Source: Salipiger sp. IMCC34102 | GTDB taxonomy: Bacteria; Pseudomonadota; Alphaproteobacteria; Rhodobacterales; Rhodobacteraceae | NCBI RefSeq assembly: GCF_004145405.1 | Contig: NZ_SELQ01000006.1 | Coordinates: 62,001-126,000 of the forward strand | Direction of reading: 5' to 3' | Length of the DNA stretch: 64,000 nucleotides | In this document: piece after piece, positions 37,411-46,795 of the stretch | Layout of the letters: every line of letters starts with the position of its first letter | How positions within the stretch are numbered: the first letter of the stretch is position 1 | Translations under genes and position numbers: made by a program | The notes under the pieces: generated by a model | What the model saw: the letters and a program-made list of their open reading frames with translations, nothing else | Told to the model about the DNA's origin: nothing | Database searches by the model: none

Positions 37411-37919
37411 TGCCATTCGTAGATTTCGATCCGTTCGGCCCCGATCTGGTAGCCGACATCGGCGATCTGGGTGGTCATCGCCCGGGCCTGCAGGCGCCCG
37501 GACACCCAGACGGGATCCCACATCGACTCGCTCGGCCAAGGCGTCCGGGTGGTCACGAAGACAAGCTGGTTCGGCGGCGGCGGCGGCGTGTGGATACAGG
37601 CGCCCACGTAAAGCACGAGCATGAAGCTGGTCACGCCGTCGGCCCCGATGTCGAACGGAATGATATAGCCCGGCAGCTTCACCGGTTGCCCGTCCCGCCG
37701 GGTATTCACCTTGCTGGCATTCTCGTCGAACTCCGGCACCCAGGTATCGTTCATGACGTCCATCTGGCCGGGGCCGATGATTTCCCCGTAGGGCACGCCC
37801 CGGGGGATCAGGTCCGGCCACGCGATTTCACGGAATGAGTCGGCGAAGGCGCGACCCGGCAGAAAGGTCGCGGCGGCAAGCGCCATGAAGCTGCGTCTGG
37901 ATGGGTCTAGGCGGGTCAT
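37407..37919 (-). CDS. DUF3299 exported protein
   Basis: 170 aa. A twin-arginine-like leader (S-R-R-S-F-M then an Ala-rich stretch ending A-F-A) is followed by the DUF3299 core: W-x-D-L-I-P near 34, G-Q-P-V-K-L-P-G-Y-I-I-P-F near 77-89, and C-I-H-T-P-P-P-P-P-N-Q-L-V near 108-120. Possibly binds metal through Cys108/His110. ATGA overlaps on both sides tie it to the ABC permease upstream and the pseudogene downstream. DUF3299 proteins belong to the zrg-type zinc locus of Vibrio as I remember it. Confidence 0.82.
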   Translation of the reverse strand: MTRLDPSRRSFMALAAATFLPGRAFADSFREIAWPDLIPRGVPYGEIIGPGQMDVMNDTWVPEFDENASKVNTRRDGQPVKLPGYIIPFDIGADGVTSFMLVLYVGACIHTPPPPPNQLVFVTTRTPWPSESMWDPVWVSGRLQARAMTTQIADVGYQIGAERIEIYEWQ

Positions 37920-39166
37920 ATCCGGACCATCATGCCATCGGCGAGCGACAGGCGATAGGCCCTGAGGGCGGGCAAAAGGCTCGCAACCGCTGCCACGGCG
38001 ATCACACCTGCGAGAACGGTCAGCTCCCGCAGGCTCGGCGCGTCGATCGGCAGCCACAGGCCGAACGCGCTGTCGACCAGCGGTTGGGCGACGAGCAACC
38101 CGGCATAGAGCAGGGCCAGCCCCAGGATCGCGCCGATCGCCGCCATGAGCGTCGCCTCCAGCAACAGCAGGCCCAAGATCGTCGCCGGCCTTGCCCCCAT
38201 CGCCCGCCAGATCGCCATTTCCCGACGCCGTTCGTTGAGCGACGAGAAAATCATCGCCATCATCCCCAGAAGCGCCGTGACCACCACCATGGCCGACACG
38301 CCGACCAGCGCCGTCTCGGCCACGCCGACGATCTGCCAGAGCTCCTGCAGGGCGACGCCCGGCAGGATCGCCAGAAGCGGCTCCTCTGGGTAGGTGTTGA
38401 TCGCCCGTTGCAAGCCGAAGATCTGCAGCCGGGAGTCCACCCCGACCAGGGCCGCGGTCACCGCCGTCGGGGTCAGGTCCATCTGCCGGATCCGCTCGAC
38501 CGGCGTGGTCTGGCCGGGGATCTGCGCGCCCGACTGCCAATCGACGTGGATCGCCTCGATCGCCTCGAGGCTGACGATCACCGTGCGATCGACCGGCGTA
38601 CCGGTGCGCGCGACGATCCCGGCGACGCGGAACGGCTGGTCGTCGTGATCCGTGAAGCTGGCCAACCCGTGCGAGACCACGATCGGGTCGCCCACCTCGT
38701 AATCGAGGGCCGCCGCGACCTCCGCCCCGATCACTGCGTCGTAAAGGTCATCGAGGCCCTGCCCCTCTTCGATGGCAAGGGACCGGCCGCCGCGATACTT
38801 GTAATGGTCGAAAAAGGCTTGCGTGGTGCCCATGACCCGGAACTGCCGGTGGCTGTCCCCGAGCGATATCGGGACGATCCAGTCGACCTCCGGGCGTGCC
38901 GCGATGTCCTGGTAGCTTTCCCAGGTCACATTGTTGGTGGCATTGCCGATCCGGAACACGGAATAGAGCAGCAATTGGACGGACCCCGAGCGCGCCCCGA
39001 CGATCAGATCCGTGCCGGAGATCGTGTCGGCGAAACTGGCCCGCGCACCCACGCGGACGTTCTCGACCCCGAGGAACAGGGCAACCGACAAGGCGATGGC
39101 GAGGATCGTCATGCTCACGGTCAACGCCCGCGCCAGAAGCGACCCCAGGGCAAGCCGCAGGATCAT
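37916..39166 (-). CDS. MacB/FtsX-type ABC transporter permease
   Basis: 416 aa with an N-terminal membrane helix (about 12-38), a large periplasmic domain (to about 270) and three C-terminal helices, the FtsX/LolC-E topology. R-R-R-E-M-A-I-W-R-A-M-G-A-R-P near 320 is the coupling motif of this class. Works with the ATPase that overlaps it by four bases. Such transporters use mechanotransmission across the periplasm rather than classical import. Confidence 0.9.
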   Translation of the reverse strand: MILRLALGSLLARALTVSMTILAIALSVALFLGVENVRVGARASFADTISGTDLIVGARSGSVQLLLYSVFRIGNATNNVTWESYQDIAARPEVDWIVPISLGDSHRQFRVMGTTQAFFDHYKYRGGRSLAIEEGQGLDDLYDAVIGAEVAAALDYEVGDPIVVSHGLASFTDHDDQPFRVAGIVARTGTPVDRTVIVSLEAIEAIHVDWQSGAQIPGQTTPVERIRQMDLTPTAVTAALVGVDSRLQIFGLQRAINTYPEEPLLAILPGVALQELWQIVGVAETALVGVSAMVVVTALLGMMAMIFSSLNERRREMAIWRAMGARPATILGLLLLEATLMAAIGAILGLALLYAGLLVAQPLVDSAFGLWLPIDAPSLRELTVLAGVIAVAAVASLLPALRAYRLSLADGMMVRI

Positions 39167-39858
39167 GCGGCCATCCGTTCGGTCCGGGCGATATTGGAAA
39201 GGTGCACGACCCGGTCGAAGCGCGCGCCCAGCCTTTCGTCATGGCTGACCATCAGCAGCGACGACCCCGCAGCTGCGATCCGGTCGAAGAGCAGGCCGAG
39301 GAACGTGGTCTGCGTCGCAGCATCCAGGGCCGAGGTCGGCTCGTCCGCGACGATCAGCGATGGTTGCCCGATCAGGGCGCGGGCCACGGCGACCCGCTGC
39401 TGCTGGCCGACCGACAGCCGCCCGGCGGAGGTCCCGGCAATCCCGTCCGGCAGGCCCAGCGCGGAACACAAGGTGGCGACCTCGCCCGCTGCGGCGCGGC
39501 TGCGCCGTTCGGGGGCAAATTGCAGCGGCAGCAGAATGTTGTCGGACACACTGGCATAAGGCAGCAGGTTGAACTGTTGAAAGATCACGCCGATCCGTTC
39601 GGCCCGGAACCGGTCGCGCGCCCCGGCACGAAGGGCGGACAGATCGGTGCCGCCCACCGTGATACGCCCACCGTCCGCGGTGACGATCCCGCAGATCAGG
39701 GACAGCAAGGTCGACTTGCCGGAGCCACTTTCGCCCAGAAGCAGGACGCTTTCGCCCTGCTCCACCCGGAAACCCGGTACGGACAGGCCGAAAGACGCCC
39801 GCCCCGGCCAGCGGAAGCGGACGTCTTCGAGCGTCAGCACCGGGTCGACGATCGTCAC
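39163..39858 (-). CDS. LolD/MacB-type ABC transporter ATPase
   Basis: 231 aa. GTG start (39858) overlapping the upstream stop. Walker A G-E-S-G-S-G-K-S-T near residue 42-50, Q-loop I-F-Q-Q-F-N-L-L-P near 91, signature L-S-V-G-Q-Q-Q-R near 147 (Val in place of the first Gly), Walker B L-I-V-A-D-E-P-T-S-A-L-D near 167, H-loop S-H-D near 200. Partner of the FtsX-type permease. Confidence 0.92.
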   Translation of the reverse strand: MTIVDPVLTLEDVRFRWPGRASFGLSVPGFRVEQGESVLLLGESGSGKSTLLSLICGIVTADGGRITVGGTDLSALRAGARDRFRAERIGVIFQQFNLLPYASVSDNILLPLQFAPERRSRAAAGEVATLCSALGLPDGIAGTSAGRLSVGQQQRVAVARALIGQPSLIVADEPTSALDAATQTTFLGLLFDRIAAAGSSLLMVSHDERLGARFDRVVHLSNIARTERMAA

Positions 39859-40538
39859 TCCAGCGCAAGCTCCGGTGCGTCGCGCCCGATTTCGGCCTGA
39901 CCGGCACCCGCTTCGGTGACGTATTCGGCCTCGATCTCCTGCGCGTTCTCGAACTGGTCGAAGAACGGGAAGAAGATCGTGGTCAGTGCGGTCTCGTCCT
40001 CGCAGGCGAAGGCATAGGTGATGTGGAATTCGCTGTGCTGCGCCTCTTCCGCGTGATCGTCGTGATCGTGGTCGTCCTCGGCCTGCGCGTCGTCGTGATC
40101 GTGGTCGTGGTCGTCTTCCGCATGCGCGTCCTCATGATCGTGGTCATGGTCGTCGCCTTCGGCATGCTCCTCGTGATCGTGATCCTCGTCCATATGCGCA
40201 TCCGCATCCTCGTGATCGTGATCGCCGCCATGCAGGTGGGCCAGGATGTCGGTCAGCCGGCAACCGGCGGCCTCGGGCAGGGTCACGATGTTCTCGGGCG
40301 ACAGCATGGTGCGGATGGCGGCCTCCACCGCGTCCTGATCCTCGGCGGACGTCGCTTCGTATTCGAAGCCGACGATATCCATGCCGGGCGAGACGATGTC
40401 GATCTCGAGCGTGCCGTCCTCGATGGCGATCTGCGCGGTGGAGACGCCATGCACATGGGCGTCCATCTCGCGGGTGTCCTGCGCAAAGGCGGGCACGGCG
40501 AGCGTCGAGGCGGCGAGGGTCAGCTGGATGGGTTTCAT
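39855..40538 (-). CDS. ZrgA-like DUF2796 His-rich metal-binding protein
   Basis: 227 aa from ATG 40538, preceded by AAAGGA; an upstream ATG (40583) overlapping the previous stop would put 15 polar residues before the signal peptide (M-K-P-I-Q-L-T-L-A-A to A-F-A). After D-A-H-V-H-G-V-S-T-A there is a long loop, about residues 105-170, made almost only of His, Asp, Glu and Ala, a strong metal-binding feature. The ends flank a DUF2796-type fold. The role is probably periplasmic zinc capture, working with the adjacent ABC pair and DUF3299. Confidence 0.88.
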   Translation of the reverse strand: MKPIQLTLAASTLAVPAFAQDTREMDAHVHGVSTAQIAIEDGTLEIDIVSPGMDIVGFEYEATSAEDQDAVEAAIRTMLSPENIVTLPEAAGCRLTDILAHLHGGDHDHEDADAHMDEDHDHEEHAEGDDHDHDHEDAHAEDDHDHDHDDAQAEDDHDHDDHAEEAQHSEFHITYAFACEDETALTTIFFPFFDQFENAQEIEAEYVTEAGAGQAEIGRDAPELALE

Positions 40539-40579
40539 GTTGAGTCCTTTCGAGGTTAATCGAATAAGAGTTGGACGGG

Positions 40580-42022
40580 TCATCGCAACGCCCCCACGAC
40601 ACGCGGCGCGGTCACATCGACCTTAGCCGCAGTTGTGCCGAGCGACAGCATCTTGTCCGCCGTCCGCGAGACCAGCGCCGGGTCATGGCTGACCAGCATG
40701 ATGGCGCATCCCTCGCTTCGGGCCGTCTCGCAAAGCAAGTCGATCACCTGTTTCTGCGTGATCGGGTCGAGGCGGGACGTCGGCTCGTCGGCGAAGATCA
40801 GGCTAGGCCGCACGAGCAGGAGGCGCAACAGCGCCAGACGCTGCAGCTCTCCGCCCGAGACGGCATCGGGCCTGCGCGACAAGAGCGCCGGGGAAAGCCC
40901 CAGACGTGGCAGAAGCTCCTCGATACGCCCCAAGGCCTGACCGTGCCGCCGGGCCACGTCGTCAAGCGTGCGGGCCAGGGTCCTGTGGCGCGGGAACGCG
41001 GCGACCGGGTCCTGGTAGAGCTTCTGGAAGGCCGTGGCTTTCAACCCGTCCGCGCGGTTCACAACGCCGTCCGCAGCATCGATCAACCCCAGGACCACGC
41101 CGCCGAGCGTCGATTTCCCGCAGCCCGACGGTCCCGTGACCCCCAGGATTTCACCCTCCGACAGATCGAACGACACGTCGGAGAAAAGTCGCGTGCCGCC
41201 ACGCCCCGCCGCCAATCCCGTTGCCGTCAGGACCGCCGAACCGGCCGCCTGTTTGGTGCGCGGTTTCCAGTTTTCGGGGTCGGCTGCGATCAGCTCGCGG
41301 GTGTAGGCTTGTGACGGTGCCGCCATCACGGCGGCGGTCGGTCCCTCTTCGACCACCTGGCCCTTGCGCAGGACGATCATCTGCCCGCCGATACGTCGTG
41401 CGAGGGCGAGGTCGTGGGTGATGACCAGCAATCCGCCACCCCGCGCCAGTTCGGCCAGAAGCAGGTCCGCGACATCGTCACGCCGCGCGGCGTCCAGCCC
41501 CTTCGTCGGTTCGTCGGCGATGACGATGCGTGCTCCACCGGCCCGCGCCGCGGCGATCGCGACGCGTTGTGCCATGCCGCCGGACAACTCGTGCGGGTAG
41601 CGATGCCCGGCGCCGGTCAGGCCAAGCCGGTCGAGGTCGGCCGAGGCCTGCGTCCGCGCCTCCGCCACCGGCTTGCCGTTCACCAGCCGATGCGCCTCGG
41701 TCACCTGGGACTGCACGCGCATCAGCGGATCGAGCGACAGCCACGGTTCCTGCGGCAGCACCGCGATCTGACGCCCCCAGAGCGCACGGAACCCGACGGG
41801 GCGTGCCGCGTCCAGCAGGTGATCACCCAGTGCGACCTGGCCCCGGGCCGCAAGATCACGCGGCAGCGTGCCCATGATGGCCTGTGCGAGCAAGCTCTTG
41901 CCGGAACCGGTCTCGCCCAGGATGACCAGCGGCTCCCCCGCCTCCAGGCGCAGCGACACCGGCTCGAGGATGGGCGTGCCGTCTTGCGAGACGGTAATGT
42001 TCGAGGCTTTCAACAGGCTCAT
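40580..42022 (-). CDS. Peptide/nickel-type ABC ATPase, two fused nucleotide-binding domains
   Basis: 480 aa. NBD1: Walker A G-E-T-G-S-G-K-S near 34-41, signature L-S-G-G-M-A-Q-R near 146, Walker B V-I-A-D-E-P near 168. NBD2: Walker A G-P-S-G-C-G-K-S-T near 301, signature V-S-G-G-E-L-Q-R near 393, Walker B I-F-A-D-E-P. The two ATPases that are separate in nik/dpp systems (D and F / D and E) are fused here. ATGA overlap with the permease. The next gene (ZrgA-like) starts 41 bases after its stop, so a shared message is possible. Confidence 0.92.
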   Translation of the reverse strand: MSLLKASNITVSQDGTPILEPVSLRLEAGEPLVILGETGSGKSLLAQAIMGTLPRDLAARGQVALGDHLLDAARPVGFRALWGRQIAVLPQEPWLSLDPLMRVQSQVTEAHRLVNGKPVAEARTQASADLDRLGLTGAGHRYPHELSGGMAQRVAIAAARAGGARIVIADEPTKGLDAARRDDVADLLLAELARGGGLLVITHDLALARRIGGQMIVLRKGQVVEEGPTAAVMAAPSQAYTRELIAADPENWKPRTKQAAGSAVLTATGLAAGRGGTRLFSDVSFDLSEGEILGVTGPSGCGKSTLGGVVLGLIDAADGVVNRADGLKATAFQKLYQDPVAAFPRHRTLARTLDDVARRHGQALGRIEELLPRLGLSPALLSRRPDAVSGGELQRLALLRLLLVRPSLIFADEPTSRLDPITQKQVIDLLCETARSEGCAIMLVSHDPALVSRTADKMLSLGTTAAKVDVTAPRVVGALR

Positions 42023-42837
42023 GTCTCACGGCTCCCGGCCAGAAGGGTCAGGCCCAGAAGCAGGGCAAAGGTGGCGATGACTGGCGACAGAAGCGCCAGC
42101 GGTGCCTCGCGCCAGTAAGGCAGAAGTTCCACCATCATCAGGCCGAGTTCCGGCGTGGGCGCGCGCATGCCCGTGTGGACGAACCCGAGTGCCGCGATGG
42201 ACATGATGGCGGTCGCCGTACCGAAGGCGGCGGCCGTCAGCATCATCGGCGCGATCTCGGGCCAGATATGCGTGCGGAAGATGTACACCGGCCCGAACCC
42301 CAGAAGTTGCGAGGCCTGCACGGCGGGCGACGCCAGAGTCTCTCGCGTGGCGGCACGCGCCAGGCGGAAGAACTCGATCCAGAGAACGAGTGTCAGTCCG
42401 ACCCAGAAGCCAAGCGCCGTGCCGGGCACCATGGCCAGCACGATCAGCACCAGCAGAAGGCCCGGAAGGGCCAGCAACGCGTCGGTCAGAATCACCAACG
42501 CGCGCTCGACCCAGCCGCCGCGGGCGGCGGCCAGCGTGCCCAGGATCAGGCCCGTCGCGCCCGCCATCGCCACGGCCGCGAGCGCGATCAGGGGCGACAG
42601 GCGCAAGGCATGGATGAGGCGGTGGAAGACCGACCGGCCCAGGTGGTCGTAGCCCAGCGGCGCCGTCGCCTCTGGACCCGCAAGCGCCTTCGTCAGCGAT
42701 TGCGCGTAAGGATCGCCCGGCACGATCAGCCCCCCGAGGAGCGCCAAGGCCAAAAGGGCAAGGACGAGGGTTGTTCCGACGCCCCGGGCGCGCAGGACGC
42801 TCGGACGCCGCAGCGGCAGGTCTGTGGTGGCGGTCAT
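42019..42837 (-). CDS. Peptide/nickel-type ABC permease (DppC/NikC class)
   Basis: 272 aa with about six hydrophobic helices. P-L-G-Y-D-H-L-G-R-S-V-F-H-R-L-I near 61-75 is the hallmark T/P-D-x-x-G-R-D pattern of NikC/DppC-like subunits, and the EAA-like loop P-A-V-Q-A-S-Q-L-L-G-F-G near 175-186 contacts the ATPase. ATGA overlaps with both neighbours. Confidence 0.92.
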   Translation of the reverse strand: MTATTDLPLRRPSVLRARGVGTTLVLALLALALLGGLIVPGDPYAQSLTKALAGPEATAPLGYDHLGRSVFHRLIHALRLSPLIALAAVAMAGATGLILGTLAAARGGWVERALVILTDALLALPGLLLVLIVLAMVPGTALGFWVGLTLVLWIEFFRLARAATRETLASPAVQASQLLGFGPVYIFRTHIWPEIAPMMLTAAAFGTATAIMSIAALGFVHTGMRAPTPELGLMMVELLPYWREAPLALLSPVIATFALLLGLTLLAGSRET

Positions 42838-43763
42838 GATGCGGTCCTCGGATCAAGGCGGTTCACGGCAAGGTCGATGGCCGCGTTGATCAGGACAAAG
42901 CCCAGCCCCAGCATCAGGGCGGTGCCCTGAACCATCGGCACGTCGCGCGAGAAGATCGCGTGGACGAGCGCGTGTCCGATCCCGGGCCAGCCAAAGATCG
43001 ACTCCACGATGATGACCCCTTCAACCAGCGTGACGAATTGCAGACCCAGATAGGTCACGAGCGGCACCGAAACGCCGCGCAGACCGTGGCGCAGCAGGGT
43101 CTGCCGCTCGCTCAGGCCCTTCCACTGCGCGAACCGCCAGTAGGGCATGTCCGCGATCCGGGCCATGGCGTCGCGCGCGATCCGTGCGTTCACCGCGGAT
43201 AGGCCAAGGGCCAGCGTCAGCGCAGGCAGTATGAAATGCCGCGGCTCGCCATGTCCGGCGGCGGGCAACCAGCGCAACTGGACGGCGACCAGCACGATCA
43301 ACACGAGTGCGATCAGAAACTGCGGCGCGGCCTTCAGCCCGGTCGAAGCGACAAGCAGTGCCCGGTCGAGCGCACCGCCGGGCCGCAGCCCCGCGAGGAT
43401 GCCCAGCGGCGGGCCGATGAGCAGCGACAGAAGCAAGGCCGCCAGCGCGAGCGACACGGTGGCGCCCAACTGGTGCACGATCTCCTTGATGACCGGCTGC
43501 CCGGTGACGAGCGAGGTGCCGAAGTCGAACCGCGCCAGATCGCCCAGCCATTGCACAAGCGCGGGCAGCGTCGGTCCGTCCAGCCCCAGTTCCGCGCGCA
43601 CCGCATCGGCAGAGGCCGCGTCCACGCGATCGTAGCCGTACCGTCCGGCGGCGATGCGCCAGGCGGCATCCCCCGGCAGGCTGCGCATCATCACGAAGGT
43701 CGCGGTCCCGATCAGGACCGCGACCATCACCGCCTGAACAAGGCGGGAGACGAGGACGTTCAT
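42834..43763 (-). CDS. Peptide/nickel-type ABC permease (DppB/NikB class)
   Basis: 309 aa from ATG 43763, overlapping the substrate-binding protein stop. N-terminal R-L-V-Q-A-V-M-V, then F-V-M-M-R-S-L-P-G-D-A near 27-37, F-D-F-G-T-S near 78, and the C-terminal E-S-I-F-G-W-P-G-I-G near 255-264, all typical of NikB/DppB subunits. About six membrane helices. Confidence 0.93.
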   Translation of the reverse strand: MNVLVSRLVQAVMVAVLIGTATFVMMRSLPGDAAWRIAAGRYGYDRVDAASADAVRAELGLDGPTLPALVQWLGDLARFDFGTSLVTGQPVIKEIVHQLGATVSLALAALLLSLLIGPPLGILAGLRPGGALDRALLVASTGLKAAPQFLIALVLIVLVAVQLRWLPAAGHGEPRHFILPALTLALGLSAVNARIARDAMARIADMPYWRFAQWKGLSERQTLLRHGLRGVSVPLVTYLGLQFVTLVEGVIIVESIFGWPGIGHALVHAIFSRDVPMVQGTALMLGLGFVLINAAIDLAVNRLDPRTAS

Positions 43764-45271
43764 TCCGCCCAACGCATGTCTTGCAGGCCGAAGGACCGCT
43801 CGAAGGGGTCGATTTCCGCCCCCTCCACGCGATCCAACACCGCGAGGGTCTGCTGGTACCAGGCGATCGGGATGATCGGCAGCTCGTCCTGCAGGATCGC
43901 CGCGGCCTGCGCCCGGTCGCCGTCGTCCCCTTCGCCGCGCGCGATGCCGCGCACCAGGGTGGCGAATTGCTCATTCTGCCAGTTCATCGCGCCCCAGTCG
44001 CCGTTGCCCACGTAGTCCGACATGACCGTCCCGATGGGGTCCGGGACCAGCGAAAAGTTGCGCGCGATCAGGGCCAGTTCCAGCGAGCCGTCCTGGTGAC
44101 CCGACGGAATCTCGGAGGAGTTGGTGGTGTTGATCGTGAGTTCCACGCCGATCGTGCGGAACTGCTGTTCCAGCACCGCGGCGACCAGCGGCAACTCGGG
44201 CCGGTCCGGGTAGGTCGTCAGGGTCAGCGCGAACCGTTCGCCGTCGCGCGCGAGGATGCCGTCGCTTCCGGCTTCCCACCCGAGGTCCGCCAGGATCTGT
44301 TGTGCCTGCGCCACGTCGTATCCAAGCGGGGCGATCTCGTCGCTGTGCCAGCCGGCGACCGAGGGCGGGAACAGCTGGTCTGCCCCTTCGGGATAGCGCA
44401 GCACCGCCGCGGCGATCCCCGCGCGATCGATGGCGAGGCTCAGCGCGCGCCGCGCCTCGGGCTTGGCCAGGAAGGGATGCCCGGCGTTCACCTTCATGAG
44501 CAGCGTGCGCGGAATGGCGACCGACAGGACATCGACGGTATCGAGGCCCCCAAGCCGCGTGACACTGGCGGGATCAAGGCCGAAGACGAACTCCGCCTCG
44601 CCGGACTCGGCCATCAAGGCGCGCGTCTCGACCCGGCTGACGCCGGAATAGGTGACCTCGGCGATTTGGGGCATATCGCCCCAGTAGCCTTCATAGGCCG
44701 TCGCATCGAGCGACAGCGGCGGTTCCATCGCGGTGATGCGATAAGGGCCGGTGCCGATGATGTCGGTCCCGCTGCCGTCCGCACCGTAGGACGCGGGCGC
44801 CAGGATCTGTGCGCGGAATTCGGCCAGGAAGGCGGGCAGTGCTGCCAACGGCTCCGACAATGCGATCTCGACGGAGCCGTCGCCCGCCGTGATTCCCGTG
44901 ATCGGCAGATCCGCCAGCGGGCCGGGTTTGCCCCGCGCGATTTCCAGCGCGTTCACGACCGTGGCCGCGTCCATCGCAGTCCCGTCGTGGAACGTCACGC
45001 CTTCACGCAAGGTGAAGTCCCACGTCAGCCCGTCGTCCGAGACGCTCCACTCAATCGCCAGACCGCGCGTCAGCTGCCCGTCCGCGTCGGCGTTCACCAG
45101 CGTCTCGCTGATGCCCATGCGGGTGAAGATGTAGCCGCTGGTGGAGGGTTCCGGCCCCTGGATCTCGTATTGCGCGGCGACGTCGAGCGTCTCGCCGGTC
45201 TGCGCGAGACCGGCACCTGCGACGAGAGCGGCCACGGCGGTGGTCGCGATAAAGCTGCGGATCACGTTCAT
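43760..45271 (-). CDS. ABC transporter substrate-binding protein, family 5 (peptide/nickel)
   Basis: 503 aa with signal peptide (to about residue 23, A-G-L-A-Q). Family 5 landmarks: G-I-S-E-T-L-V near 53, W-D-F-T-L-R-E-G-V-T-F-H-D-G-T near 83-97, G-T-G-P-Y-R-I near 172 and A-R-R-A-L-S-L-A-I-D-R near 276. The ligand could be nickel, a metal-opine complex or a peptide; its tie to COG0523 and ZrgA favours a metal chelate. Couples to DUF6525 upstream and NikB-like permease downstream by ATGA. Confidence 0.9.
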   Translation of the reverse strand: MNVIRSFIATTAVAALVAGAGLAQTGETLDVAAQYEIQGPEPSTSGYIFTRMGISETLVNADADGQLTRGLAIEWSVSDDGLTWDFTLREGVTFHDGTAMDAATVVNALEIARGKPGPLADLPITGITAGDGSVEIALSEPLAALPAFLAEFRAQILAPASYGADGSGTDIIGTGPYRITAMEPPLSLDATAYEGYWGDMPQIAEVTYSGVSRVETRALMAESGEAEFVFGLDPASVTRLGGLDTVDVLSVAIPRTLLMKVNAGHPFLAKPEARRALSLAIDRAGIAAAVLRYPEGADQLFPPSVAGWHSDEIAPLGYDVAQAQQILADLGWEAGSDGILARDGERFALTLTTYPDRPELPLVAAVLEQQFRTIGVELTINTTNSSEIPSGHQDGSLELALIARNFSLVPDPIGTVMSDYVGNGDWGAMNWQNEQFATLVRGIARGEGDDGDRAQAAAILQDELPIIPIAWYQQTLAVLDRVEGAEIDPFERSFGLQDMRWAE

Positions 45272-45552
45272 GTCTTTCTGTGGGTGTCGAATGAGGTGGT
45301 TTGTCCAGGGATCTGGACCGTGTCGCGCGCCAGTGTCTTGGCCTGCGCACGATCGAGCCGTGCGAGGACCGTATCGATGCCGCAGCCGTCAGACCGGGCC
45401 CGCATCCAGATGCGGCGGCAGGATCTGGGCGACCAGGGCAACGAGGCGTCGGCCAGCCAGCGTCGCAACTCCGGTGGCAGGGCATCGAAGTCGCGCATGG
45501 GGTTGTTCGATTGACGCCGTTTCAGCGAGGTCTGACCGAGGTTACGGCTCAT
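45268..45552 (-). CDS. DUF6525 small basic protein (94 aa)
   Basis: Arg-rich cytoplasmic protein starting [20 protein letters not shown] and containing [20 protein letters not shown], a pattern I associate with the DUF6525 family of Rhodobacterales. Overlaps the COG0523 gene stop and the substrate-binding protein start by four bases each, so it is a fixed part of the operon. Function unknown. Confidence 0.72.
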   Translation of the reverse strand: MSRNLGQTSLKRRQSNNPMRDFDALPPELRRWLADASLPWSPRSCRRIWMRARSDGCGIDTVLARLDRAQAKTLARDTVQIPGQTTSFDTHRKT

Positions 45553-46763
45553 GCGGCCTCCGTGCTGCTGCGCCATGCCGGGAAGGGATCGGGCAGGTCC
45601 GGCAGGGCATCGGGTCCGGCCGCGTCGGACTCGGGCAGAAGGGCCGCGTCCAGCTTCGCCTTGAGCGCGGACCAGTCGATGCCGGACCCGATGAAGACGA
45701 TCTCCTGCCGGCGGTCACCCCAGGGCTCCTGCCAGTGGGCTTTCATGTAGGTGCGCGCGCCCTCGTGGTCGGGCCAGCGCTCCTTCGGGACGGAAGCCCA
45801 CCACGTGCCCAGGGGCTTCACCGACGACAGGGCCCCGGCAAGCGAGAATTCGGCCACCCATTGCGGACGCGTGGCGATCCAGAAATGCCCCTTGGCGCGG
45901 ATCACGCCGGGCATCTCGCCATCCAGCACGGCCATGATCCGCTCTGGCACGAAGGGCCTGCGCGCGCGGTAGACGTAGGACGTGACGCCGTATTCCTCCG
46001 TCTCGGGGACGTGGTCGGCGAAGCCGTAAAGCTCCTTGGCCCATTGCGGGTGCGCGTGGGCCGTGTCGAAATCGAAAAGGCCTGTGTCGAGGATCTCTCT
46101 GGCCGCGACGTCCGACTGGTCGGTCTCGATGATCTTCGCGTCCGCGTTCAGGCTGCGGATGATCTTGCGCGCGGCGTCGGTGCGCTCGGGCCCTGCATCG
46201 GTGACCTTGTTCAGGACCACGACGTCGGCGAACTCGATCTGCTCGACCAGCAAGGTCACCAGGGTGCGCTCATCACCTTCGCCCATGGTCTCTCCACGGT
46301 CGCTCAGGAAGTCGTGGCTCGAATAATCCTGCAGCAGGTTCACCGCGTCCACGACCGTGACCATCGTATCGAGGCGCGACACGTCCGACAGGCTGTCACC
46401 GAACTCGTCGCGGAAATCGAAGGTCGCGGCGACCGGCAGCGGCTCCGAGATGCCGGTGGATTCGATCAGCAGGTAATCGAAGCGGCCTTCGGCGGCGAGG
46501 CGGCGGACCTCCTCCAGAAGGTCGTCGCGCAGGGTGCAGCAGATGCAGCCGTTCGACATCTCGACCAGCGTCTCGTCGGTATGGCTCAGGTTCGCCCCAC
46601 CCTCGCGCACGAGATCGGCGTCGATGTTCACCTCGGACATGTCGTTGACGATGACGGCCACGCGGCGGCCTTCGCGGTTGTTCAGGACACGGTTGAGAAG
46701 CGTGGTCTTTCCGGCGCCAAGAAAGCCGGAGAGCACGGTAACGGGAAGGCGTGTATCGGTCAT
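45549..46763 (-). CDS. COG0523-family metal-binding GTPase (CobW/YciC/ZagA-like)
   Basis: 404 aa from ATG 46763. The G3E GTPase P-loop G-F-L-G-A-G-K-T is at residues 13-20; the metal site G-C-I-C-C is at 72-76, followed by T-L-R-D-D-L-L; V-L-N-K-V-T-D (NKxD) is near 188; E-S-T-G-I-S-E-P near 104. The C-terminal CobW-C domain carries W-A-S-V-P-K-E-R-W. These proteins deliver zinc, cobalt or other metals. As first gene it should respond to the repeats just upstream. In this lineage, members beside metal uptake genes are usually zinc-related. Confidence 0.93.
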   Translation of the reverse strand: MTDTRLPVTVLSGFLGAGKTTLLNRVLNNREGRRVAVIVNDMSEVNIDADLVREGGANLSHTDETLVEMSNGCICCTLRDDLLEEVRRLAAEGRFDYLLIESTGISEPLPVAATFDFRDEFGDSLSDVSRLDTMVTVVDAVNLLQDYSSHDFLSDRGETMGEGDERTLVTLLVEQIEFADVVVLNKVTDAGPERTDAARKIIRSLNADAKIIETDQSDVAAREILDTGLFDFDTAHAHPQWAKELYGFADHVPETEEYGVTSYVYRARRPFVPERIMAVLDGEMPGVIRAKGHFWIATRPQWVAEFSLAGALSSVKPLGTWWASVPKERWPDHEGARTYMKAHWQEPWGDRRQEIVFIGSGIDWSALKAKLDAALLPESDAAGPDALPDLPDPFPAWRSSTEAA

Positions 46764-46795
46764 CAGCTTGCGTCTCGATTTGGGATCGGTATGGT

